This document shows, in pieces, positions 17,258 to 26,776 of a stretch of 64,000 bases of DNA. The notes under the pieces were generated by a model, which saw only the letters and a program-made list of their open reading frames with translations, was not told the origin of the DNA and searched no databases. Made by a program: the position numbers and the translations under genes. The stretch is from the NCBI RefSeq assembly GCF_018687455.1, contig NZ_CP061291.1, forward strand, positions 1,674,001-1,738,000, given 5' to 3'. Position 1 is the stretch's first letter. Each line of letters begins with the position of its first letter. The stretch is from Polynucleobacter sp. TSB-Sco08W16 (lineage in GTDB: Bacteria > Pseudomonadota > Gammaproteobacteria > Burkholderiales > Burkholderiaceae).

Positions 17258-18316
17258 TTAAATTAGCGACCAGGCGATGGTCTCACCAGCACGCAAAGGG
17301 ACAATGGTTGCGTCACCCAGCGGCAATTCAGCAGGAATACTTTGCGCCTGTTTTACGAGGGTAATTTTTTTACTATTGCGGGATAAGGAGTAAAAATCAG
17401 GCCCAAAGAAACTAGCGAAGCCTTCTAATTTATCCAACTTACCAGCATTCTCAAATGCTTCTGCATATAAACCTAATGCATTAAATGCGCTGTAACAACC
17501 AGCACAGCCGCAAGCAGCCTCTTTGGCACCCTTAGCATGTGGAGCACTATCTGTTCCCAGGAAGAACCGAGTATTGCCACTGGTAGCAGCTTCTAGCAAT
17601 GCAATGCGATGTTCCTCACGCTTTAGTACTGGCAAACAATAATTATGTGGACGTATACCGCCAGCAAAAATCGCATTGCGATTCATCAGCAAATGTTGCG
17701 GGGTGATCGTCGCAGCTATCGTAGCTTTTCCTCCAGTCGCTGCATCACGCACATAGTGTGCTGCTTGCTTGGTAGTAATGTGTTCGAACACAATCTTGAG
17801 CTCAGGGAAGTCTTTACGCAAAGGCTCAAGAACAAGATCAATAAATACCGCTTCACGATCAAAAATATCAATATCAGCGTGAGTCACTTCACCATGTACC
17901 AAGAGTGGCATCCCCACTGCTTGCATTGCCTCTAATGCTTTATAACAACGCTTGATGTCACTAACACCAGCATCGCTATTGGTCGTAGCGCCTGCAGGGT
18001 ATAACTTGAATCCAACAATACCTGCTGCCTTGGCCTTGTGTACCTCATCAGCAGATGTATTGTCGGTGAGATACAAAGTCATCAGTGGTGTAAAGCTATC
18101 AATACTTAATGACTTCAAATTTGATTCGATACGGGCTTGATAAGCTTTTGCCAAATCTACGGTTGTCACAGGCGGCTTTAGATTAGGCATGATGATCGCA
18201 CGCGCAAATTGACGAGCAGTATCAGCCAATACATCCTTCATGACTTCGCCATCACGAATATGCAAATGCCAGTCATCTGGCTGTACTAATTGAATTTGTG
18301 TAGGGCTATTAGTCAT
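17258..18316 (-). CDS. pyrC: Dihydroorotase (PyrC type)
   Basis: Zinc amidohydrolase that closes carbamoyl-aspartate to dihydroorotate in pyrimidine synthesis. The metal-binding HLH is in DDWHLHIRDG (residues about 14-23), the carboxylated lysine in GFKLYPAG (about 107-114) and the catalytic Asp in FLGTDSAPH (about 255). The ATG at 18316 gives MTNSPTQIQLVQPDDWHLH and sits one base after the glycerate kinase stop codon, so the two are translationally close. 352 residues, the short class II form. Confidence 0.95.
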   Translation of the reverse strand: MTNSPTQIQLVQPDDWHLHIRDGEVMKDVLADTARQFARAIIMPNLKPPVTTVDLAKAYQARIESNLKSLSIDSFTPLMTLYLTDNTSADEVHKAKAAGIVGFKLYPAGATTNSDAGVSDIKRCYKALEAMQAVGMPLLVHGEVTHADIDIFDREAVFIDLVLEPLRKDFPELKIVFEHITTKQAAHYVRDAATGGKATIAATITPQHLLMNRNAIFAGGIRPHNYCLPVLKREEHRIALLEAATSGNTRFFLGTDSAPHAKGAKEAACGCAGCYSAFNALGLYAEAFENAGKLDKLEGFASFFGPDFYSLSRNSKKITLVKQAQSIPAELPLGDATIVPLRAGETIAWSLI

Positions 18317-18317
18317 A

Positions 18318-19661
18318 TTAATTATTAAGCAAGATGATACGGAAATCATTCACATTCGTCAGTGTAGGGCCAGTTTCCACCAAAGCTCCCAATTCCGCAA
18401 AGAAGCCGTAGCAATCATGCGCTGCTAAGAATTTTTCGGGGACAAGATCCTGAGCCTTTCCAGCCTGACGTATATCGGGATCAAACCATGCGCCAGCATT
18501 CTTTTCGCTACCATCAATACCATCGGTATCAGCAGCCAAAGCAGCAATCCCAGGCAAATCCGAACTGGCAGCTAACAGTGAGAGTAGATATTCGCTGCAA
18601 CGACCACCACGGCCCTTTACCCCAGTAGGAATAGTGACAGTACATTCACCACCAGAAATTAGAGCCAATGGCTGATCGCTCTTAGCCAGATAATCTCGAG
18701 CCAACTGAGCCTGGCTGATTCCCACCTCTTGGGCCTCTCCTGTAATGGTGTCACCCAAAATAACCGATTCATACCCTTGACTACGAACGTAGTCAGCAGC
18801 CGCCTCTAAACTTTTATATGCTGTTGCGATGACATGATTCGCAACTTGTGCATCAACGAGATCCAACTCTTTTAATGTCTCCGGTTTTTTTCCAGCTACA
18901 CCTTGCTTCAGGTGATTCAAAACTGACATCGGAATTGCATCTTCCCCCAAACGATATTTTTCTAAGATATTGACTGCATCTAAATACGTTGAATAGTCAG
19001 CCGCACAAGGGCCGCTTGCAATATCCGCTGGAGAATCACCAGTCACATCAGAAATTAATAAAGCTTCAACTCGAGCACCACGCGCAATTGCAACTCTCGC
19101 TAAATTGCCACCTAAAATTGCTGATAAGTGTTTGCGCACCACATTCATCTCTTCAATCGGAGCACCACTACGCAAAAGTGCCTCGGTAGTCTTACGCACA
19201 TCTTCGATAGAGATGCCGTCAATAGGCAGGGTCAGGAGACTAGAGCCTCCGCCAGAGACCAAAGCGATCAAAACATCGCCAGCTTGAAGCTGCTTAGCCA
19301 AAGCCAGCACTTCTTTAGCACCATCCATACCTGCTTGGTCTGGCACTGGATGACCTGCTTCGACGATCTTTATATGAGTAGTTGGCGAGTTGTGGCCATA
19401 ACGAGTAAGTACAACGCCACTTACCTGAACTTGTGGCCAATGTACTTTGGCATAAGACTCTAGTGCACTCGCCATGGATGCGCTAGCCTTACCAGCACCC
19501 ACCACCAAGCATTTACCTTGTGGCTCTTGACTAGATGGAAATATCTTTGCCAAACATTGGGGAACAATAATCTGCGGATCAGCTACCGCAACTGCAGCAG
19601 CAAAGGCATTTTTCAGAGTAGCCTCTTCTGTAGTGGCTGATCGGTTACTTTGTTGGATCAT
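18318..19661 (-). CDS. Glycerate 2-kinase, class II (TtuD/GckA family)
   Basis: Member of the DUF4147/MOFRL family that phosphorylates D-glycerate to 2-phosphoglycerate; it is often misannotated as hydroxypyruvate reductase. The glycine-rich VVGAGKASASMA (about residues 54-65), SGGGSSLL (about 135) and the C-terminal MOFRL part (GGECTVTI, GRGGRCSEYLL, AALAADTDGIDG) are present. 447 residues is typical. It lies 9 bases downstream of the ABC exporter and 1 base upstream of pyrC. No other photorespiratory or tartronate genes are adjacent, so the pathway is open. Confidence 0.87.
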   Translation of the reverse strand: MIQQSNRSATTEEATLKNAFAAAVAVADPQIIVPQCLAKIFPSSQEPQGKCLVVGAGKASASMASALESYAKVHWPQVQVSGVVLTRYGHNSPTTHIKIVEAGHPVPDQAGMDGAKEVLALAKQLQAGDVLIALVSGGGSSLLTLPIDGISIEDVRKTTEALLRSGAPIEEMNVVRKHLSAILGGNLARVAIARGARVEALLISDVTGDSPADIASGPCAADYSTYLDAVNILEKYRLGEDAIPMSVLNHLKQGVAGKKPETLKELDLVDAQVANHVIATAYKSLEAAADYVRSQGYESVILGDTITGEAQEVGISQAQLARDYLAKSDQPLALISGGECTVTIPTGVKGRGGRCSEYLLSLLAASSDLPGIAALAADTDGIDGSEKNAGAWFDPDIRQAGKAQDLVPEKFLAAHDCYGFFAELGALVETGPTLTNVNDFRIILLNN

Positions 19662-19670
19662 CAGGCTATT

Positions 19671-21494
19671 CTAATCAAGTGCAGCACGCTCCTGCATTTG
19701 CCACATTTCAGCATATCTGCCTCTAGCAGCAAGCAGCTCAAGATGTGTACCTCGCTCCACAATCTGACCGTGATCCATCACCAAGATTTGATCAGCATGA
19801 ATAATTGTAGAGAGTCGATGTGCAATGATGAGAGTGGTACGATTTTTTGCCAGACTTAATAACTCCTCCTGAAAAGCTCGCTCTGTTTTAGAGTCCAGAG
19901 CAGAAGTAGCTTCATCAAAAATCAACATGGCCGGTTTTTTGAGTAAAGTCCTTGCGATCGCAACCCGCTGCTTCTCACCACCTGACAGTTTTAAGCCTCG
20001 CTCACCAACCTGGGCGTCATAACCATCTGGCAGGCGCTTAATAAAACTATCGATTTGGGCAGCTCTTCCAGCCTCATGTACCTCATCAATAGAAGCGGAT
20101 GGGTCACCATAGGCAATGTTGTAGCCAATAGTGTCATTAAATAAAACAGTGTCTTGAGGAACGATACCGATTGCTTTACGCAAACTCGCCTGTGTCACAT
20201 CTTGAATATTCTGCCCATCAATCAAGATCTTTCCAGACTGCACATCGTAGAAACGAAAGAGCAATCTAGCTAGGGTACTCTTGCCTGCACCACTCTGACC
20301 AACTACCGCCGTAATAGTGCCGGCTGGAACAGTAAAACTAATATCGCGCAAAATCTCGCGCTTTGCATCGTAGTGAAAAGATACATTCTCAAAACGCACA
20401 TCAGGTCCATGACCTTGATTATCAATATGTAAGGGATGAGCATCAGGAGAATCGGCAATTTCCTTATCAGTATTCAGTAAAGAGAACATGCGATCCATGT
20501 CTGTTAATGATTGCTTAATTTCACGGTAGATCACGCCCAAGAAATTAAGCGGAATATATAACTGAATCATCAATGTGTTGACTAAAACAAGGTCGCCTAA
20601 GGTCATCGTGCCATTGACTACACCCAGCGTAGCTCGCCACAAAATCAGCATCAAGCCAATTGCAATAATGATTTGTTGGCCTAAGTTTAAGAAGGCTAGG
20701 GTCTTCTGAGACTTCACGGCAGCCGATTGATAACGCAATAGATTTTCGTCATAACGACGAGCTTCAAATGCTTCGTTACCAAAATACTTTACTGTTTCAA
20801 AATTCAATAAAGAATCAATTGCCTTTTGATTCGCCTTTGAATCCATATCATTCATAGTGCGGCGATAGTGAGTGCGCCACTCGGTCACAACAATAGTAAA
20901 TACGATGTAAAGAACTAAGGCGGCCAAAGTGATTGCAGCAAACCAAATATCATAGGAGTAGGCAAAGTACCCCAGAACCAAGCAAAACTCGATCAGTGTT
21001 GGCAGGATGCTGTAGAGCGAATATGAAATCAGCGACTGGATGCCACGTGTCCCACGCTCAATATCGCGACTTACGCCACCAGTCTGTCTGGCTAGATGAA
21101 AGCTCAGTGCCAATGAATGCAAATGCTCAAAGACTTGAAGTGCAACCTTACGAACTGCGTTTTGAGTCACCCTTGCAAAAAGAGCCTCGCGCAGCTCCGC
21201 AAATAATGATGCAGAGATTCTTAATAAACCATAAGCAAAAATGATGCCGACTGGAACCACCAATAACGCTTGCGGAGAGTCTGCCTTGACATCCAAAGAG
21301 TCAATCAACTCTTTCATCAAAATCGGAATGCCTAAATTGGCGAATTTAGCTGCAATCAAGCAGCTCAGGGCCAGGATGACTCTAAAGCGATACTCTAATA
21401 GATAAGGGAGGAGATCGCGAATAACTCGCCAATCACCCCTTTGCGATATCTTTGAATCCGAAGTGTTGTGATGGCGTCCCGATGAATGTCTCAT
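19671..21494 (-). CDS. ABC exporter of the Atm1/HMT1 heavy-metal/glutathione type
   Basis: Half-size exporter: a six-helix membrane domain (about residues 35-330) fused to an ATPase domain. Walker A GQSGAGKST is at about 389-397, the signature LSGGEKQRVAIARTL and Walker B MLIFDEATSALD follow, and the H-loop is in LIIAHRLSTI. The membrane domain has NFETVKYFGNE, characteristic of the ABCB7/Atm1 branch, which exports glutathione-metal or sulfur species, rather than MsbA. 607 residues, including an N-terminal extension of about 30. Substrate inferred from family only. Confidence 0.87.
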   Translation of the reverse strand: MRHSSGRHHNTSDSKISQRGDWRVIRDLLPYLLEYRFRVILALSCLIAAKFANLGIPILMKELIDSLDVKADSPQALLVVPVGIIFAYGLLRISASLFAELREALFARVTQNAVRKVALQVFEHLHSLALSFHLARQTGGVSRDIERGTRGIQSLISYSLYSILPTLIEFCLVLGYFAYSYDIWFAAITLAALVLYIVFTIVVTEWRTHYRRTMNDMDSKANQKAIDSLLNFETVKYFGNEAFEARRYDENLLRYQSAAVKSQKTLAFLNLGQQIIIAIGLMLILWRATLGVVNGTMTLGDLVLVNTLMIQLYIPLNFLGVIYREIKQSLTDMDRMFSLLNTDKEIADSPDAHPLHIDNQGHGPDVRFENVSFHYDAKREILRDISFTVPAGTITAVVGQSGAGKSTLARLLFRFYDVQSGKILIDGQNIQDVTQASLRKAIGIVPQDTVLFNDTIGYNIAYGDPSASIDEVHEAGRAAQIDSFIKRLPDGYDAQVGERGLKLSGGEKQRVAIARTLLKKPAMLIFDEATSALDSKTERAFQEELLSLAKNRTTLIIAHRLSTIIHADQILVMDHGQIVERGTHLELLAARGRYAEMWQMQERAALD

Positions 21495-21518
21495 CGTTCT
21501 ATCTTATTCGCTTCTAGT

Positions 21519-21962
21519 TCAGCTCGCTGAAAACAATTTCAGAATCGCATCACCGTTGCTAGGAGAAAAACATTTCTTAGCGGCCTCTTTAAATGGGAGC
21601 CACTCATAAGCAACATGCTCTCTAGGGGCGAGCGTGATTGAGATATTGTTAGGTACTTGCAATACAAACCAATGTTCAATATTCCTGGTTACGCCGGGAG
21701 CATAACGAAAGCGCCACTCAGGATAAATTTCGTATTCGATCTGGTGGTGAAGATTGCGAAGTGCACCTATTGGTAGTTGATCTACCGCAATCCCAGTCTC
21801 TTCAAAAACCTCGCGAGTGGCAGCTAAAGCTAGATCCTCATCTGGCGCGTCTAGGCTGCCAGTAACCGATTGCCAAAAGCCTGCCCTATCAGCGCGCTCT
21901 ATCAATAAAACATCCCCATTCGATTTATAGATAACAACTAAAACCGAAATAGGGATTTTCAA
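21519..21962 (-). CDS. nudB: Dihydroneopterin triphosphate diphosphatase NudB
   Basis: Nudix hydrolase that removes pyrophosphate from dihydroneopterin triphosphate, the second step of folate synthesis. The Nudix box is present as G..........REVFEETGI (residues about 36-59). The N-terminal KIPISVLVVIYKSNGDVLLIE and the EHWFVLQVP stretch are typical of NudB. 147 residues. It lies 26 bases downstream of aspS; the aspS-nudB neighbourhood is also seen in E. coli. Confidence 0.88.
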   Translation of the reverse strand: MKIPISVLVVIYKSNGDVLLIERADRAGFWQSVTGSLDAPDEDLALAATREVFEETGIAVDQLPIGALRNLHHQIEYEIYPEWRFRYAPGVTRNIEHWFVLQVPNNISITLAPREHVAYEWLPFKEAAKKCFSPSNGDAILKLFSAS

Positions 21963-21988
21963 AGTAGTGCTTATTATTGCTGGATGAT

Positions 21989-23791
21989 TTAAGCAGCTGG
22001 AGGAGCAGCTTGGCGCAAACGAATATGCAACTCACGCAACTGACGCTCATCCACTGGGCTAGGAGCCTGAGTTAATAGGCATTGTGCACGTTGTGTTTTC
22101 GGGAAAGCAATCACATCACGAATAGACTCAGCACCAGTCATCATCGTCACAATTCGATCCAAGCCAAAAGCAATGCCACCGTGGGGCGGGGCCCCATACT
22201 GGAGAGCGTCTAACAAAAAGCCAAACTTTGCTTGCGCCTCTTCCGCACCAATCTTCAATGCGCGGAATACTTGGCTTTGAACAGCCTCTTGGTGAATACG
22301 TACAGAACCACCACCAATTTCACTACCGTTCAGAACCATGTCATAAGCTTTAGCCAAGCACTTACCTGGGTCAGACTCTAGATACTTCATGTGCTCATCT
22401 TTGGGGCTGGTAAACGGATGATGGCAAGCAACCCAACGTGCTTCACCTTCGTCGTAATCAAACATTGGGAAATCCACAACCCACAACGGCTTCCAACCTT
22501 CGGTAAATAGTCCATGCTCTTTACCCCAAGCGGAATGGCCAATGCGCAATCGTAGGTTGCCAATAGCATCATTAACGACCTTTTCTTTATCGGCACCAAA
22601 GAAAATGATATCGCCGTCTTTTGCGCCGGTGCGCTTCAAGATTCCTTCAATCGCCGCATCATGCAAGTTCTTCACAATCGGCGATTGCAAACCATTGCGA
22701 CCTTCGGCAACAGAGTTGACTTTGATCCATGCCAAACCTTTAGCACCATAGATGCTTACAAACTGGGTGTAGTCATCGATTTCGCTACGACTAATCTCGG
22801 CACCGCCTGGTACACATAAACCAACGACACGGCCACCCTCTTGGTTAGCTGCACCAGAGAAAACCTTGAAGTCAACGTCCTTCATCAAATCCGTTAATTC
22901 GGTGAACTCAAAGTTGACGCGCAAATCTGGTTTATCGGAACCAAAACGCGCCATACCCTCTGAGTAAGGCATGGTTGGGAATGGGTTAGGCAATTCGACA
23001 CTCATGGTTTTCTTGAAAATATGACGGATCATGTTTTCAAATAGCTCACGAATTTCAATTTCGCTCAGGAAGGCAGTTTCACAGTCGATCTGGGTAAATT
23101 CAGGTTGACGATCTGCGCGCAAATCTTCATCACGGAAGCACTTAGTAATTTGGTAGTAACGATCAAAACCAGCCACCATCAACAACTGCTTAAATAACTG
23201 AGGCGATTGCGGTAAAGCAAAGAACTGCCCATCATGTACACGGGAAGGCACCAAGTAATCGCGCGCACCTTCTGGCGTGCTCTTAGTCAGCATTGGCGTT
23301 TCGATATCGATAAAGCCCGCTTCATCTAGATAGCGACGGCACTCCATTGCAACGTTATAACGCAAACGCAAGTTCTTCTGCATTTGCGGACGACGCAAGT
23401 CAAGTACACGGTGAGTTAAACGAGTTGTCTCAGATAGGTTCTCATCATCAATCTGAAATGGCGGAGTAATAGAGGCATTCACAATCACCAAGCTATGACA
23501 AAGAATCTCTACTTTGCCACTGACCAAGTCATTATTTTCAGTGCCAGCAGGACGTGCGCGCACGAGACCTTTGATTTGAATGCAAAACTCATTACGCACT
23601 TGCTCAGCAAGAGCAAACATATCTGGGCGATCGGGATCGCATACAACTTGAACAAAACCTTCGCGGTCACGCAAGTCAATAAAGATCACGCCTCCATGGT
23701 CACGACGGCGATTAACCCATCCAGAGAGAGTAACTTCTTGACCAATCAGCGAATCGGTTACTTGGCCGCAAGTGTGGCTACGCATTGACAT
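21989..23791 (-). CDS. aspS: Aspartyl-tRNA synthetase
   Basis: Class II synthetase for tRNA-Asp. The N-terminal OB-fold anticodon domain (GWVNRRRDHGGVIFIDLRD, residues about 26-44), the motif 2 loop (TKCFRDEDLRADRQPEFTQ, about 215-233), a bacterial GAD insertion and motif 3 (GIAFGLDRIVTMM, about 537-549) are complete. 600 residues, as in the bacterial type. Whether it is a non-discriminating enzyme that also charges tRNA-Asn depends on asnS and gatCAB, which are not in this window. Confidence 0.97.
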   Translation of the reverse strand: MSMRSHTCGQVTDSLIGQEVTLSGWVNRRRDHGGVIFIDLRDREGFVQVVCDPDRPDMFALAEQVRNEFCIQIKGLVRARPAGTENNDLVSGKVEILCHSLVIVNASITPPFQIDDENLSETTRLTHRVLDLRRPQMQKNLRLRYNVAMECRRYLDEAGFIDIETPMLTKSTPEGARDYLVPSRVHDGQFFALPQSPQLFKQLLMVAGFDRYYQITKCFRDEDLRADRQPEFTQIDCETAFLSEIEIRELFENMIRHIFKKTMSVELPNPFPTMPYSEGMARFGSDKPDLRVNFEFTELTDLMKDVDFKVFSGAANQEGGRVVGLCVPGGAEISRSEIDDYTQFVSIYGAKGLAWIKVNSVAEGRNGLQSPIVKNLHDAAIEGILKRTGAKDGDIIFFGADKEKVVNDAIGNLRLRIGHSAWGKEHGLFTEGWKPLWVVDFPMFDYDEGEARWVACHHPFTSPKDEHMKYLESDPGKCLAKAYDMVLNGSEIGGGSVRIHQEAVQSQVFRALKIGAEEAQAKFGFLLDALQYGAPPHGGIAFGLDRIVTMMTGAESIRDVIAFPKTQRAQCLLTQAPSPVDERQLRELHIRLRQAAPPAA

Positions 23792-23807
23792 AACAATTTC
23801 CTATAAA

Positions 23808-24461
23808 TCAAAAATGGTGTGGCGACTCAATTGAAGTCAGACCGCTAGAATTATTTGGTGGAACGGATCCCATAGAAACAATGTGTTTCAAGGCCTCTTC
23901 AACACTCATCTCCAGTTCGATTGTTTGCGCACGTGGCACGATCATAAAAAAACCAGAGGTAGGGTTTGGAGTGGTCGGCAGAAATACATTCACATATCCC
24001 TCGCCCAACTTAGTAGTCACTTCTTTTGCAGGGGTGCCCGTTTGAAATGCGATCACCCATGAATCTGCATGAGGGTAACGAATTAATAAGGCTTTACTAA
24101 AAGCCTGACCGCTGCCAGAAAATAAAGTAGATGAAACTTGTTGAACGCTGGAATAGATGGAACGAACAACTGGAATACGATTAACAAATTTGTCCCAGAC
24201 CTTTAGCCACCATTGCCCAGCAAAATTGATCGCAAGTACGCCAGTGACAACCACCACTGCAACCACAATTAATATACCCACCCCCGGTAACTCACGGAAG
24301 TGTTGGAGATCAGCTGCAAACTGGTGAGGGAATACAGCGATGATGGCCTGCATGACCGAGCCAAATACACCGTCGAGCAAGCCCAAGCCCCAGGTAATCA
24401 CCCAAATGGTGACCGCCATGGGAGCCCATACAAGAATGCCAGCGATAAAGTATTTTTTCAT
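23808..24461 (-). CDS. DUF502 family membrane protein
   Basis: Unknown function. The protein has two predicted membrane helices (about residues 5-40 and 60-83) followed by a soluble domain of about 130 residues. Family hallmarks are NRIPVVRSIYSSVQQV and VFLPTTPNPTSGFFMIV. 217 residues is usual. It lies directly upstream of aspS (16 bases) and after ubiB on the same strand. A perfect hairpin (24471-24495) sits just ahead of its start codon. Confidence 0.87.
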   Translation of the reverse strand: MKKYFIAGILVWAPMAVTIWVITWGLGLLDGVFGSVMQAIIAVFPHQFAADLQHFRELPGVGILIVVAVVVVTGVLAINFAGQWWLKVWDKFVNRIPVVRSIYSSVQQVSSTLFSGSGQAFSKALLIRYPHADSWVIAFQTGTPAKEVTTKLGEGYVNVFLPTTPNPTSGFFMIVPRAQTIELEMSVEEALKHIVSMGSVPPNNSSGLTSIESPHHF

Positions 24462-24470
24462 GTGTTCTGC

Positions 24471-24495
24471 CTAACCCGCTATTTTAGCGGGTTAG
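24471..24495 (-). promoter_or_regulatory. Perfect 11-bp hairpin between ubiB and the DUF502 gene
   Basis: The inverted repeat CTAACCCGCTA / TAGCGGGTTAG with a three-base loop ends 9 bases before the DUF502 start codon. There is no T tract, so it is not a classical terminator; it may damp read-through or influence translation initiation. Confidence 0.4.
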
Positions 24496-24513
24496 CAGCC
24501 AATCAGCGATAGA

Positions 24514-26100
24514 CTAATAAATGCCAAGGCCGATGATCAAAATCCCGGCCAAAAATCCACCTGCAAAGAGCAAAGCCCCTGCCACTAGGCGATGGGTGCG
24601 TCTTTCTTGCAATAAAAGGGCCTTTAAGACCTCTAATTCGCCGTTTTGGTCTTTAATTTGATGCCGGCCTTGAGCCAAGCTCTCGGCAATCAAACGAGGC
24701 AAGGTAGGCAATATTTTGGCCCAGGTAGGTGCTTCTTCCTTTAAGCCATCTAGCAATCCGCGCCAACCCAACTGCTTATCAACCCATTTTTCCAAAATTG
24801 GCTTGGCTGTTTTCCATAAATCCAGGTCTGGATCAAGTTGACGCGCCAGACCCTCCACATTCAAGAGTGTCTTTTGCAACAGGGTCAGTTGAGGCTGAAT
24901 TTCAACCTTGAAGCGACGTGAAGTCTGAAATAAACGCATCAACACCAGGCCCAAAGAAATCTCTTTGAGTGGGCGATCAAAATAAGGCTCACATACAGAG
25001 CGCACTGCACCCTCTAATTCTTCTACGCGCGTATTAGCGGGAACCCAACCGGATTCAATATGAAGCTCAGCAACCCGACGGTAATCGCGATTGAAGAAAG
25101 CCAAGAAGTTCAATGCTAAATAATTTTTATCAGACTGATTTAAAGCACCAACAATTCCAAAATCTAAGGAAATAAAGCGTCCAAAAGTTTCTGGCTCTAA
25201 GCTAATCATGATGTTTCCAGGATGCATGTCTGCGTGGAAAAATCCGTATTCAAAAACCTGGGTGAAAAATATTTCTACGCCATCAGCTGCTAACTTTTTA
25301 AAATCCACACCGGCTGCTCGCAGCTCTGCTGTACGTCCAATCGAAATACCATGCATTCTCTCCATGACAATGACATTGGTACGACACAGATCCCAGTACA
25401 TCTCCGGAATCATGAGTTTCTTGGAGTCCACAAAATATCGCCGCAGTTGGCTTGCATTCGCTGCCTCACGCATAAGGTCAAGCTCATCATGCAAATAGGT
25501 GTCGAACTCGGCTACGTTCTCGCGAGGCTTTAAACGGCGGCCATCTTCAGAGCTCTTTTCAATAATCTTGGCAAGGTCGTACATTAAAGCTAGATCACCA
25601 TCAATGACTGGCAAGATGCCGGGGCGCAAGACTTTAATGGCAATCTCTCGACCTTCCCATTCAGGATGCTTGGTAGTGCCTCGTAAAACTCCAAAGTGCA
25701 CCTGTGCAACGGATGCGCTAGCGACAGGAGTTGCATCAAAGCTGATAAACACTTCTTCAATTGATTGACCCAGATCTTCTTCAATCAAACGACGAGATTC
25801 TTCATTTGAAAATGGCGGAACTTGATCCTGCAACTTTGCTAACTCATTGGCAATATCTTCTGGCAACAAGTCACGGCGCGTAGAAAGTACTTGTCCAAAT
25901 TTCACAAATATAGGACCAAGCGCTTCTAACGTTAGACGAATACGTTCGCCTCTGGGTAATTTAGTGCCAGGTGAAGTCCAGCACACAACCGTCAAGCAAC
26001 TACGACCGATGCCTGGCTTGAGAACATCGCGCAATAAGGGCAATAGACCATATCGCCATGCGGTGAAGAAAATAAAACAAAGACGAGCAATACGACGCAC
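24514..26100 (-). CDS. ubiB: Ubiquinone biosynthesis ATPase/kinase-like protein UbiB
   Basis: Atypical kinase-family (ADCK/ABC1) protein required for ubiquinone synthesis, thought to act as an ATPase in the Ubi lipid-protein complex. The KxGQ motif is in FVKFGQVLSTRRDLLP (about residues 69-84). FFHADMHPGN (about 290) and DFGIVG (about 310) are the kinase-like catalytic elements. Two C-terminal membrane helices are visible (LVAGALLFAGGFLAGILIIG). 528 residues. Its start codon is 2 bases after the ubiJ stop, so the two are coupled. Confidence 0.95.
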   Translation of the reverse strand: MRRIARLCFIFFTAWRYGLLPLLRDVLKPGIGRSCLTVVCWTSPGTKLPRGERIRLTLEALGPIFVKFGQVLSTRRDLLPEDIANELAKLQDQVPPFSNEESRRLIEEDLGQSIEEVFISFDATPVASASVAQVHFGVLRGTTKHPEWEGREIAIKVLRPGILPVIDGDLALMYDLAKIIEKSSEDGRRLKPRENVAEFDTYLHDELDLMREAANASQLRRYFVDSKKLMIPEMYWDLCRTNVIVMERMHGISIGRTAELRAAGVDFKKLAADGVEIFFTQVFEYGFFHADMHPGNIMISLEPETFGRFISLDFGIVGALNQSDKNYLALNFLAFFNRDYRRVAELHIESGWVPANTRVEELEGAVRSVCEPYFDRPLKEISLGLVLMRLFQTSRRFKVEIQPQLTLLQKTLLNVEGLARQLDPDLDLWKTAKPILEKWVDKQLGWRGLLDGLKEEAPTWAKILPTLPRLIAESLAQGRHQIKDQNGELEVLKALLLQERRTHRLVAGALLFAGGFLAGILIIGLGIY

Positions 26101-26102
26101 GA

Positions 26103-26723
26103 TTATTTGACCTTTTGCTCTATGTGTTGAATGCGCTTTTCTAGACGATCTACTGAATCGCGCAAGTCGTTTAATTCGGATTTACGAGCCATAAAGTCTC
26201 GTTTGTTTAAAAGCACTTTTCTCTCTTCGCTCACATACTCCACTAGATTGTCCAGCAAATCACTGGCTGCAGATTGTGTTGCAGAGACAATTTTTTTACC
26301 TTGCCTTACCGCAAAGTGGGCAGGTGCATCCCCTATAAAGTGCGCTAAATCCTCTTCATACTCCCAGCGCAACTGAGCAGCCAAGCGCCCAATCAACTGA
26401 GCCAAATCAGCATCGCCCGTAATTTTGACCGCCTTGAAAGCTTGTTCACGTAAATTTCCAGAACTGCCAGCCAAGTCGCTTAAAGCTTTTGTAGACACTT
26501 CCAGCGCCAAAGATGGGGCCTCCAACTCTTTCAAGCTACCTAATAATCCAGACGCATGAATTTCAAAACAGAGACGTCCAAAAGGAAGTTGGATAAGGAC
26601 CGTCTTGCCAACATGTTTTGCTAGCTCAGCACAAGCCCAGGGTTCACCACTCAATACATGGTTTATCCCACGGCAAGCAGCGCTCGCGGCAATGGTATGG
26701 GTTGAAGAAGATAGTGTATTCAT
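26103..26723 (-). CDS. ubiJ: Ubiquinone biosynthesis accessory factor UbiJ (SCP2 domain)
   Basis: Lipid-binding SCP2-domain protein that with UbiK and UbiB helps the soluble Ubi complex handle polyprenyl intermediates. The N-terminal sterol-carrier-like domain covers about residues 15-125, and the C-terminus (about 165-206) is a charged helix likely to form a coiled coil with UbiK (LNDLRDSVDRLEKRIQHIEQ). Sequence conservation in UbiJ is low, so the call rests on domain layout and on the position directly before ubiB. The start at 26723 lies 7 bases after a strong terminator. Confidence 0.83.
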   Translation of the reverse strand: MNTLSSSTHTIAASAACRGINHVLSGEPWACAELAKHVGKTVLIQLPFGRLCFEIHASGLLGSLKELEAPSLALEVSTKALSDLAGSSGNLREQAFKAVKITGDADLAQLIGRLAAQLRWEYEEDLAHFIGDAPAHFAVRQGKKIVSATQSAASDLLDNLVEYVSEERKVLLNKRDFMARKSELNDLRDSVDRLEKRIQHIEQKVK

Positions 26724-26729
26724 AAGTGT

Positions 26730-26755
26730 AAAAAACCCGCACTAGTGCGGGTTTT
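26730..26755 (-). terminator. Palindromic intrinsic terminator between the Tim44-domain gene and ubiJ
   Basis: The 24-base perfect palindrome built from AAAACCCGCACT and its complement is followed on the minus strand by TTTTTT. It ends the transcript of the Tim44-domain gene. The right flank on the plus strand is also T-rich, so it may work in both directions. Confidence 0.82.
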
Positions 26756-26776
26756 CCAACGGAAAGTACCTTAAGC

